9,718 nucleotides of DNA from Planctomycetaceae bacterium (GTDB lineage Bacteria; Planctomycetota; UBA1135; GCA-002686595), in assembly GCA_013360535.1 (NCBI GenBank), contig JABWBL010000085.1:1-9718 (forward strand), written 5' to 3'. The position numbers and the translations under genes were made by a program. The notes under the pieces were generated by a model, which did no database searches, was not told the origin of the DNA, and saw only the letters and a program-made list of their open reading frames with translations. This document shows positions 1 to 7,430 of this stretch, in pieces (position 1 is the first letter of the stretch; every line of letters begins with the position of its first letter).

Positions 1-39
1 GGAGGCCCCGTCCACGCCGCCGGCAGGCTGCGGGCCTGA
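1..39 (+). CDS. Possible 3' end of an upstream gene (partial)
   Basis: Reading from base 1 in frame 1 gives twelve codons (GGPVHAAGRLRA) and a TGA at 37-39. A strong hairpin begins 21 bases later, which fits the end of a transcription unit. pth is often preceded by rplY (ribosomal protein L25) in other bacteria, but twelve residues are too few to recognise a family, and the other two forward frames are also open here. This is a guess from position only. Confidence 0.2.
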   Translation, partial: GGPVHAAGRLRA

Positions 40-60
40 TCGCTGCCGTTCCGACCCCAC

Positions 61-97
61 CGGGCGCCGCCCGCAGGACACCTGCGGGCGGCGCCCG
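61..97 (+). terminator. Perfect 17-bp GC-rich hairpin, probable terminator
   Basis: CGGGCGCCGCCCGCAGG (61-77) is followed by the 3-base loop ACA and its exact reverse complement at 81-97. No U-tract follows; the next bases are CGTCCTTGCG. Its position, after a possible upstream stop codon and before a promoter candidate, suggests it ends the preceding transcript or insulates pth from it. Rho-independent terminators without a U-run occur in GC-rich genomes, but termination here is inferred from structure alone. Confidence 0.6.
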
Positions 98-102
98 CGT
101 CC

Positions 103-130
103 TTGCGCTCCGCGTGGCCGTCCCTACAAT
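103..130 (+). promoter_or_regulatory. Candidate sigma-70-type promoter for pth-rpsF-rpsR-rplI
   Basis: A -35-like TTGCGC (103-108, 3 of 6 consensus bases) is separated by 16 bases from a good -10-like TACAAT (125-130, 5 of 6 consensus bases). Transcription would start near 137, giving a leader of about 55 bases before the GTG of pth. The -35 box starts only 6 bases after the hairpin at 61-97, a normal terminator-then-promoter arrangement. The -10 stands out in a very GC-rich background; the -35 is weak. Confidence 0.5.
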
Positions 131-190
131 CTCTCCCCCTCGCGCTCCTCTGGCACCCGCCGGAGCTCGCGCGGGAAGCTGGTACGCAAC

Positions 191-799
191 GTGACACGGC
201 TCGTCGTCGGCCTCGGCAACCCCGGACCGGAATACGAGTGGACCCCGCACAACCTCGGGTTCCACGCGCTCGACGAGCTCGCACGTCGCCACCGGCTGAT
301 CTTTGAAACCCCCGCGGCACTCGGCCCGCAGTTCGCGTCCCTGCCCGCGAGGATCGCGCGCGACACCCGTCGCGACGCGCTGCTCGTGAAGCCCGTGACG
401 TACATGAACCGCTCCGGTGTCGCGATCGCCCCGCTGGCCCGCGCGCTCGCGGTGCCTCCGGAGCAGATCCTCGTCGTCTACGACGACCTCGACCTGCCGC
501 CGGGAGCCCTGCGACTTCGCCCTCATGGAGGGACGGGCGGGCACAACGGGGTGCGTTCCATGTCCGAATCGCTCGGGCTCGATACCTTTCCGCGGCTACG
601 GATCGGAATCGGCAGGCCGAGAACCGACGCGGCGCGTCACGTGCTGACGCAGCTCGAAGGTGCAGCGAGAACCGACGCCGAGATCACGGTCGCCCACGCG
701 GCCGATGCGCTCGACGCATGGCTCGACACCGGCGACCTGCCCAGCGTCATGACGCGGTTCCACAGCCGCTGGAAAGACCTGGGGACGCAGGAAACCTGA
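191..799 (+). CDS. pth: Peptidyl-tRNA hydrolase
   Basis: This cytoplasmic enzyme releases tRNA from peptidyl-tRNAs that drop off ribosomes. The protein is 202 residues, the normal size for bacterial Pth. Visible family signatures are LVVGLGNPG with N10, the PHN segment with the catalytic histidine H20, KPVTYMN with N73, VYDDLDLPPG with D98, and GGTGGHNG with N119. These match the E. coli active-site set N10, H20, N68, D93 and N114. The usual TRHN tetrad reads TPHN here. The GTG at 191 is chosen because the conserved glycine-rich strand begins three residues later. No convincing Shine-Dalgarno sequence precedes it; GGGAA at 173-177 is too distant. It leads a run with rpsF, rpsR and rplI, a common grouping in bacteria, and is separated from rpsF by 43 bases. 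Confidence 0.95.
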   Translation: MTRLVVGLGNPGPEYEWTPHNLGFHALDELARRHRLIFETPAALGPQFASLPARIARDTRRDALLVKPVTYMNRSGVAIAPLARALAVPPEQILVVYDDLDLPPGALRLRPHGGTGGHNGVRSMSESLGLDTFPRLRIGIGRPRTDAARHVLTQLEGAARTDAEITVAHAADALDAWLDTGDLPSVMTRFHSRWKDLGTQET

Positions 800-842
800 C
801 CCCTGCGCGCCCGCACCGACAGACCGAAAGAGAGATCCGATC

Positions 843-1364
843 TTGACCAACACGTACGAAGGAATGTTCCTCCTGGACAACCAGGTGGTGCGGGCCGACT
901 GGCGCCAGGCGAAGGCCATGGTGACCGACCTGCTCGCGAAGAACGGCGCCAAGGTGCTCTGCGCCCGGCGCTGGGACGAGCGCAAGCTCGCCTACACGAT
1001 CCGTGGCCGCACGCGCGCCACCTACCTGCTCGCCTACTTCGAGGTCGACGGGCCGGCCCTCAACGGCATGCGCCGCGACTTCGAGCTCGACGAGCGCGTG
1101 CTGCGCTACCTGATGCTGCGCGTCGACGCGGTGCCCGCGGGTGAGCTCGAGAAGGCCGCCGAAGAAGGCGCCGAGGGCTACGTCGTCCCGACCCCGCCGA
1201 CGGAAGAGTCCGTCAGCTACGAACGCGCGGTGTTCGGCGACCTCGCCGACCGCCCGATCCAGGAGCCTTCCCGCCGCAACCAGGCCCCCGTCGACGGTGG
1301 CGAGGGCGAGGGCGAAGGCGATGCCGCCGAAACCATCGAAGCCGCTGCCGCGGAGGAGATCTGA
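843..1364 (+). CDS. rpsF: 30S ribosomal protein S6 with long acidic C-terminal extension
   Basis: S6 binds the central domain of 16S rRNA in the small subunit together with S18, whose gene follows. The core (about residues 1-95) shows the S6 fold pattern: TYEGMFLLD as the first strand, then RRWDERKLAYTIRGR and TYLLAYFEVDG, and ERVLRYLMLRVD as the last strand. The protein is 173 residues; E. coli S6 is about 131-135. The extra residues 96-173 end in an acidic, low-complexity tail (152-173, rich in Glu, Gly and Ala). The start is a TTG at 843, preceded by a purine-rich AAAGAGAGA at 827-835; the next in-frame ATG (864) would remove the first conserved strand. The C-terminal codons carry the ribosome binding site of rpsR. 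The S6 core sequence recalls planctomycete S6, from memory. Confidence 0.93.
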   Translation: MTNTYEGMFLLDNQVVRADWRQAKAMVTDLLAKNGAKVLCARRWDERKLAYTIRGRTRATYLLAYFEVDGPALNGMRRDFELDERVLRYLMLRVDAVPAGELEKAAEEGAEGYVVPTPPTEESVSYERAVFGDLADRPIQEPSRRNQAPVDGGEGEGEGDAAETIEAAAAEEI

Positions 1365-1367
1365 TCC

Positions 1368-1586
1368 ATGGCCGAGAGCCGCAAGCCGAGTCCCCCGATC
1401 GCGAGCCGCAACTGCGACGACCCGCAGATCGATTACAAGGAAGTCGCGTACCTGATGAAGTTCCTGACGCCGCAGGCGCAGATCCTCTCGCGCAAGCGCA
1501 GCGGGTTCTGCACGCAGTGCCAGCGTGAGCTGAAGCAGGCGATCAAGCGCGCGCGTCACATGGGCCTGATGCCCTTCGTCCAGTAG
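1368..1586 (+). CDS. rpsR: 30S ribosomal protein S18
   Basis: S18 pairs with S6 on the platform of the small subunit. The protein has 72 residues, a typical length, and shows the family core: IDYKEVAYLMKFLTPQAQIL, SRKRSGFC, then KQAIKRARHMGLMPF at the C-terminus. It has three cysteines, C16 and the pair C48/C51 in FCTQC, resembling the cysteine-bearing S18 forms that may bind a metal. GGAGGAG at 1352-1358, inside the end of rpsF, gives a strong ribosome binding site with 9-base spacing to the ATG. It starts 3 bases after the rpsF stop, so the two are likely translated together. The ssb gene that sits between rpsF and rpsR in many bacteria is absent. Confidence 0.96.
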   Translation: MAESRKPSPPIASRNCDDPQIDYKEVAYLMKFLTPQAQILSRKRSGFCTQCQRELKQAIKRARHMGLMPFVQ

Positions 1587-1604
1587 CAAGGAGCCTTTGA
1601 TCCC

Positions 1605-2060
1605 ATGGCGAACATCGAAATCCTGCTGCGCGAACACGTGCAGCACCTCGGGAAGTGCGGCGACGTCGTGCGCGTCCGCCCCGGCTACGCCCGCAACTTC
1701 CTGTTCCCCAACGGACTCGCCGCCGAGGCGACTCCGGACAACAAGAAGCTGATGGCGCGCAAGCGCGCCCGCCTCGACGTCGAGGAGAAGAAGCGTGACG
1801 AGGAGATCGAGGCGCGCGTCGCCAAGATCACCGGCGTCGTGGTCGCCACGACTGCCAAGGCCGACGAGCAGGGCCACCTGTTCGGTTCGGTCAACGCCGC
1901 GCAGGTCTCCGAGCTGCTCGTCAAGGCCGGCCACGGCATCGCCGAGAAGGACATCCGCATGGATGCCCCGATCAAGACCGTCGGCGCGCACGTGATCAAG
2001 ATCCACGTGCACGGCGAGCGCTTCGCCGAGATCACGGTCAACGTCAACGCGGAAGCCTAG
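1605..2060 (+). CDS. rplI: 50S ribosomal protein L9
   Basis: L9 binds 23S rRNA near the base of the L1 stalk. At 151 residues it has the usual length. The N-terminal RNA-binding domain contains the L9 signature around residues 13-44 (GKCGDVVRVRPGYARNF, then LFPNGLAAEAT). A charged helix, about residues 47-75, links it to the C-terminal domain (about 78-149, containing HLFGSVNAAQV and IKTVGAHVIKIHVHGE). AAGGAG at 1588-1593 serves as ribosome binding site, 11 bases before the ATG. It lies 18 bases after rpsR and is the last gene of the ribosomal-protein group: a strong hairpin follows 27 bases after the stop. Confidence 0.97.
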   Translation: MANIEILLREHVQHLGKCGDVVRVRPGYARNFLFPNGLAAEATPDNKKLMARKRARLDVEEKKRDEEIEARVAKITGVVVATTAKADEQGHLFGSVNAAQVSELLVKAGHGIAEKDIRMDAPIKTVGAHVIKIHVHGERFAEITVNVNAEA

Positions 2061-2087
2061 AGAGAAGCTTCTCGCTGGCCCCCTCCG

Positions 2088-2126
2088 GTCGGGCCCGGCT
2101 CGCGCATGTCGCGAGCCGGGCCCGAC
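2088..2126 (+). terminator. Perfect 17-bp hairpin after rplI, probable terminator
   Basis: GTCGGGCCCGGCTCGCG (2088-2104), the loop CATGT (2105-2109) and the exact complement CGCGAGCCGGGCCCGAC (2110-2126) form a perfect stem. It is followed by GCCTTGTG, with no U-run. It lies 27 bases after the rplI stop and well before the dnaB start, so it most likely ends the pth-rplI transcript. The same stem length and a following CCTTG are found at 61-105. A smaller palindrome, GAGAAGCTTCTC (2062-2073), sits between the stop and this hairpin. The remaining bases to 2258 show only a poor -10-like TATCCT (2198-2203) without a -35, so I do not call a promoter for dnaB. Confidence 0.7.
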
Positions 2127-2243
2127 GCCTTGTGCGCGGCCGCGCGGAACGCGCACTGGACCGTGAATGGGGCACGCCCAAGTCGGCTCGCGCTCGGTAT
2201 CCTCTGCGCCGCGCGCCGCGGGCTCGATCGAGCGAGGCGCGCA

Positions 2244-2248
2244 GGGAG
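2244..2248 (+). promoter_or_regulatory. Ribosome binding site deciding the dnaB start
   Basis: GGGAG lies 10 bases before the ATG at 2259 and supports that codon as the dnaB start. The frame stays open upstream to an ATG at 2106, but that codon falls in the loop of the terminator hairpin, and the 51 extra residues are Arg/Ala-rich without resemblance to DnaB. A second purine run, GGAGG at 2254-2258, abuts the ATG and is too close to serve. Confidence 0.6.
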
Positions 2249-2258
2249 CGAGCGGAGG

Positions 2259-3689
<1,431 letters not shown>

Positions 3690-3696
3690 GATCCGA

Positions 3697-6240
3697 TTGG
3701 AACGCGGCCGCAACTTCCTGCGCCTGATGCTCGTGCCCGTCGCCGCGCTCGCGGTGCTGGGGGGAGCGCGTGCGCAGGAAGCCGCGCCCCAGCCGCAACT
3801 GCCGCGTGTGCAGGGCATCGTGGTCGAGGGCGAGCGGCGCTACACCGAGGCGCAGATCATCGGCGTGCTCGGCCAGCGCGTCGGCCAGCCGTTCGATCCG
3901 ATCGCGCTCGACAACGGCCTGCGGCGCCTGTGGGTCTCGTTCCACGTGCGCGGGAGCTCGGCGCGCCGCGACGTGCCGGGCGGGATCGAGCTGATCATCA
4001 CCGTCGAGGAGATGGCGGTCGACCGCGAGCCGCGCTTCATCGGCAACGACGGCGTCGACGAGAAGACGCTGCGCAAGTGGGCCTTGCTCGAGGAGAAGAG
4101 CGAGCTCTACCTGCACCAGGCCGGGCGCGTGCGCCAGCGCCTGCTCGAGAACTACCGCCGCGAGGGTTTCTACTTCGCGGAAGTGAGCGTCCTGACGCGC
4201 GAGGGCGACGGCGTCGTGCCCGACGTGATCTTCGAGATCCGCGAGGGCCGCAAGGTGCGCGTCGAGGACGTGCGCATCACGGGCAACGAGTCGATGCCCG
4301 ACACGAGCTTCCTGTTCTTCTTCGAGGACGGCCTCGGCGCGCTCTCGGGCCGCAAGCTCGAGGGGCCGGGCCTGTTCAACTGGCTGGGCGAGAAGTTCGA
4401 CGAGGAGGTGCTCGAGGCCGACCTGCTCGCGATGCGCAACGTGTACCGCGATCGCGGCTGGTACGACGCGGTGGTCGAGCTCGACCACTACGAGTTCAAC
4501 GAGGACCGCTCGAAGGTCAAGATCTTCATCCGCATCGACGAGGGCGAGCGCTACCGCGTGAAATCGCTCACGATCGAGGCGGTCGAGTGGGCGCAGCCCG
4601 ACGAGCGCGGCAACAACGAGCTCGTGCCGACGCAGCTGCTCTATCCCGAGGAGGAGCTGCTCGCGCTGTGCACGCTCGAGCCCGGCGAGGTCTACGAGCG
4701 CGTCGCGCGCGAGAAGGACATCGCCGCGCTGCGGACGCGCTACGGGCAGGACGGCCGCATCGCGCACCCGACGCTGCCCAGGCGGCTCGCGTGGAGCTTC
4801 GAGAACCCCGACCTCGTGTTCGACGTCGAGACGCACACGGTCGCGGTCACCTACCGCCTGGTGCAGGGCCGCGAGATCAAGATCCGCGAGATCCTCGTCA
4901 ACGGCAACCAGCACACGCGCGACGCCGTGATTCGCCGCGAGGTCTCGGTGTTCGAGGGCCAGCGTGCCGACCTGAAGGAGATCGAGCGCTCGCTCGGCCG
5001 CATCATCTCGACGCAGTACTTCTCCGACCAGTACAACCAGCTCAAGCACCGCGACCCGACCTTCCGCTTCGTGCCCGCGCAGGACTCCGGCGGCGAGGTC
5101 GACCTCGAGTACATCGTCGAGGAGGGCCGCGTGATCGACGTCAACCTCGCCGGCGGCGTCGGCACCGACAACGGCGCCTTCGCGCAGGTGTCGCTGACGA
5201 TGAAGAACTTCGACCTGAGCGACACCCCCGACAGCTGGAGCGGGATGCTGTCGGAGGTCTGGCGCAAGGAAGCGCTGCACGGCGCGGGCCAGCTGCTCGA
5301 GCTCTACGCCACGCCCGGCACGCTGGTCAGCGAGTACCGCGCGCGCTTCCTCGAGCCCGACATCTTCGGCTCGCACCTGAACCCGATCGGCTTCGACATC
5401 GAGTTCTCGCGGCGCCTGCGCATCTACCGCACCCACAACGAGCGCCGCTCGCTCTTCAAGATGCGCCTCGGCCGGCGCTTCGGCTTCGACATGCGCGCCT
5501 GGGCCGGACTGGTGACGACGGGCGTCGACGTCTCGGACCTCGACGACTCCGGCGTGCCGCCCGCGCTCGACTTCCAGGACCAGAACGGAGCCCTGCGCCT
5601 GACGGGAGCGACCTTCGACATCTCGGCGCGCAGGGTCGACAACCCGTACATCCCGCACGACGGCTACACGTTCAACGCGAGCACGGTGCTGTACTCGAAG
5701 TACCTCGACAGCGACATCGACCTGACGAGCGTCGACATCTCCGGCGACCTGTACGTGCCGACCTTCGTCAAGGAGGACGGCACCCAGACCGTGTTCCACA
5801 TCGAGGCCAACATCGGCGCGCAGCAGCCCTACGGCGACACCGCGTCGACCCCGTACTCCGAGCGCTACTACCTCGGCGGCACCAAGTCGCTGCGCGGCTT
5901 CCGCTTCCGCGGCGTCGGCCCGGTCGACCCGTTCTCGCGCTATCCGCTCGGCGGCGAGACGCAGCTCTACGGCACGTTCGAGTGGTTCTATCCGATCCAC
6001 GCGACGACCCAGCCGGGCACGTACAAGAAGCTCGAGGTGCTGCGCGGCGGCATCTTCTTCGACTACGGCCTGCTCGACCCGGAGTCGTGGAGTCTCGATT
6101 TCGGCGAGCTGCGCACCTCGCTGGGTTTCACGCTCGGACTCGCGTACCCGATGCCGATCACGCTCAACTTCGGCTATCCGCTCCAGACCGAGGACGGCGA
6201 CGTGCGCCAGACGTTCTCGTTCACGATCGGCACGCGCTGA
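3697..6240 (+). CDS. bamA: Outer membrane protein assembly factor BamA
   Basis: BamA is the Omp85-family core of the machine that folds and inserts beta-barrel proteins into the outer membrane. The protein has 847 residues (E. coli 810). A signal peptide is visible: basic start (R3, R5), hydrophobic stretch 8-23, and probable cleavage in ARA|QE after residue 26. About five POTRA domains follow (approximately 37-105, 106-184, 187-284, 286-388 and 392-477); repeat cues are EGRKVRVEDVRITGNESM, GERYRVKSLTIEAVEW and GREIKIREILVNGN. The C-terminal barrel runs from about 480 and includes YYLGGTKSLRGFRFRG with the LRGF version of the conserved RGF loop, then GGIFFDYGLLDPE. The TTG start at 3697 is preferred to ATG 3727 because it supplies the basic n-region; AGGA at 3688-3691 is a weak binding site. 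The last residue is Arg, not the usual aromatic residue. Confidence 0.93.
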   Translation: MERGRNFLRLMLVPVAALAVLGGARAQEAAPQPQLPRVQGIVVEGERRYTEAQIIGVLGQRVGQPFDPIALDNGLRRLWVSFHVRGSSARRDVPGGIELIITVEEMAVDREPRFIGNDGVDEKTLRKWALLEEKSELYLHQAGRVRQRLLENYRREGFYFAEVSVLTREGDGVVPDVIFEIREGRKVRVEDVRITGNESMPDTSFLFFFEDGLGALSGRKLEGPGLFNWLGEKFDEEVLEADLLAMRNVYRDRGWYDAVVELDHYEFNEDRSKVKIFIRIDEGERYRVKSLTIEAVEWAQPDERGNNELVPTQLLYPEEELLALCTLEPGEVYERVAREKDIAALRTRYGQDGRIAHPTLPRRLAWSFENPDLVFDVETHTVAVTYRLVQGREIKIREILVNGNQHTRDAVIRREVSVFEGQRADLKEIERSLGRIISTQYFSDQYNQLKHRDPTFRFVPAQDSGGEVDLEYIVEEGRVIDVNLAGGVGTDNGAFAQVSLTMKNFDLSDTPDSWSGMLSEVWRKEALHGAGQLLELYATPGTLVSEYRARFLEPDIFGSHLNPIGFDIEFSRRLRIYRTHNERRSLFKMRLGRRFGFDMRAWAGLVTTGVDVSDLDDSGVPPALDFQDQNGALRLTGATFDISARRVDNPYIPHDGYTFNASTVLYSKYLDSDIDLTSVDISGDLYVPTFVKEDGTQTVFHIEANIGAQQPYGDTASTPYSERYYLGGTKSLRGFRFRGVGPVDPFSRYPLGGETQLYGTFEWFYPIHATTQPGTYKKLEVLRGGIFFDYGLLDPESWSLDFGELRTSLGFTLGLAYPMPITLNFGYPLQTEDGDVRQTFSFTIGTR

Positions 6241-6262
6241 GCGCTCGGACGCGGTGCGCGAT

Positions 6263-6291
6263 TTGACAGGCGGGCACGGCTCCCGTACACC
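6263..6291 (+). promoter_or_regulatory. Promoter for the lpxD operon
   Basis: A perfect -35 box TTGACA (6263-6268) is followed after the ideal 17-base gap by TACACC (6286-6291), a weaker -10 matching 3 of 6 consensus bases. Transcription would begin near 6298, leaving an 86-base leader before lpxD. It lies in the only sizeable gap between bamA and lpxD, so the lipid A genes probably have their own promoter. A weak bulged stem with a large loop (6230-6257, GCAC pairing with GTGC), overlapping the bamA stop, could be a modest terminator. Confidence 0.65.
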
Positions 6292-6359
6292 ATCGCGGTT
6301 CGGCCGGCACCCCTTTCGGGTTCCGACCGCGGGCCGTTTCGCTCCGTAGAACGCCTGAG

Positions 6360-6377
6360 GGACCCGAATTCGGGTCC
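6360..6377 (+). repeat. 18-base perfect palindrome directly upstream of lpxD
   Basis: GGACCCGAATTCGGGTCC is identical to its reverse complement. As RNA it would form a 7-bp stem with an AAUU loop ending 6 bases before the lpxD ATG, in the space a ribosome binding site should occupy. As DNA it could be an operator for a dimeric regulator within the transcribed leader. No Shine-Dalgarno sequence is seen between it and the ATG; only CGCAAGA remains. Confidence 0.6.
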
Positions 6378-6383
6378 GCAAGA

Positions 6384-7430
6384 ATGAGCCACCGTACCCT
6401 GCAAGAATTGGCCGCGCTTTGTGGCGCGTCGCTGGAAGGCGACCCCGAGCTGCGGATCAAGGGCCCCGCCGCCCTGCTCGAGGCCGAAGCCGACGAGATC
6501 AGCTTCTTTGGCCACGCACGCTACGCGAAGGAACTCGCGCAGACGCGCGCGAAGGCGCTGGTCGTGCCGCGTGGGCTGAAGGTCGAGCGCGACGGGCTCT
6601 CGCTCCTGCGTGCCGACGACGCCAACCGTGCCTTCGAGCGCGTCCTCGAGGCCTTCGACCGACTGCCGCACCGGCCTCGACCGGGCGTGCACCCCAGCGC
6701 GGTGATCGGCTCCGGTGTCGTGCTCGGGGACGACGTGTCGATCGGCGCCGGTTGCGTGCTCGGCGACGGCGTGCGCCTGGGCGTCGGCGTCGCATTGCAC
6801 CCCGGCGTGGTGCTCAGCCGCAACGTGACGGTGGGGGACGGGAGCGAGCTGCGCTCGGGCGTCGTCGCCTACGACGGCGTGACGATCGGCGCCCGCTGCC
6901 TCGTGCACGCGGGCACGGTGATCGGCGCCGACGGCTTCGGTTTCGACCCGCAGGTCGGGCCGCGTGGCATCGAGCGCTGGAACAAGGCCCCGCACGCGGG
7001 GACGGTCGTGATCGAGGACGAGGTCGAGATCGGCGCCAACTGCTGCATCGACCGCGGCCGCTTCAGCGCGACGCGCATCGGACGCGGGGCGAAGCTCGAC
7101 AACCTCGTGCACGTCGGCCACAACGTGCAGGTCGGCGAGAACGCGCTCCTGATCGCGCAGGTCGGCGTCGCGGGCTCGTCGCGCATCGGCCGGGCGGCGA
7201 TCCTCGCCGGTCAGGTCGGCGTCTCCACGCACCTCGAGATCGGCGACGGCGCGCGCATCGGGCCCGCGAGCTCGGTGTTCGAGAACGTTCCGGCGGGAGC
7301 CGACTACATGGGGTACTGGGCACGGCCGAAGGGCGAGTTCATGCGCACGCTCGCGCTCGAGCGGCGTCTGGGTGAGCTGCTCGAGCGCGTGCGGCGCCTC
7401 GAACAGGCCGCCGGGAAGGATCAGGCATGA
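6384..7430 (+). CDS. lpxD: UDP-3-O-(3-hydroxyacyl)glucosamine N-acyltransferase LpxD
   Basis: LpxD adds the amide-linked 3-hydroxyacyl chain from acyl-ACP to the LpxC product, the third step of lipid A synthesis, in the cytoplasm. The protein is 348 residues (E. coli 341). The N-terminal uridine-binding domain (about 1-100) includes the EISFFGHARYAKEL segment. It is followed by a left-handed beta-helix of hexapeptide repeats from HPSAVIGSGVVLGDDVSIG (103-121) to about 310, and a C-terminal helix (320-345). The catalytic histidine is H246 in LDNLVHVGHNVQVG, and the second conserved histidine is H283 in STHLEIGDG. GADGFGF (181-187) is also typical. The ATG at 6384 aligns with the family start although no clear ribosome binding site precedes it. 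Its last bases overlap the next gene (ATGA), so translation is probably coupled. Confidence 0.95.
   Translation: MSHRTLQELAALCGASLEGDPELRIKGPAALLEAEADEISFFGHARYAKELAQTRAKALVVPRGLKVERDGLSLLRADDANRAFERVLEAFDRLPHRPRPGVHPSAVIGSGVVLGDDVSIGAGCVLGDGVRLGVGVALHPGVVLSRNVTVGDGSELRSGVVAYDGVTIGARCLVHAGTVIGADGFGFDPQVGPRGIERWNKAPHAGTVVIEDEVEIGANCCIDRGRFSATRIGRGAKLDNLVHVGHNVQVGENALLIAQVGVAGSSRIGRAAILAGQVGVSTHLEIGDGARIGPASSVFENVPAGADYMGYWARPKGEFMRTLALERRLGELLERVRRLEQAAGKDQA

Noticed and set aside
2130..2157. TTGTGC after the rplI hairpin as a -35 box
   Set aside because: The hexamer at the right distance is CGCACT, not a plausible -10.
2198..2203. TATCCT as a -10 box for dnaB
   Set aside because: No -35-like sequence lies 15-19 bases upstream, and a partial match of this kind is expected by chance.
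2106..2258. N-terminal extension of DnaB from an upstream ATG
   Set aside because: The ATG lies in the loop of the terminator hairpin, the added residues are Arg/Ala-rich and unlike DnaB, and a proper ribosome binding site precedes the ATG at 2259.
3727..3729. ATG as the bamA start
   Set aside because: It would remove the basic n-region of the signal peptide and has no ribosome binding site; the upstream TTG fits better.
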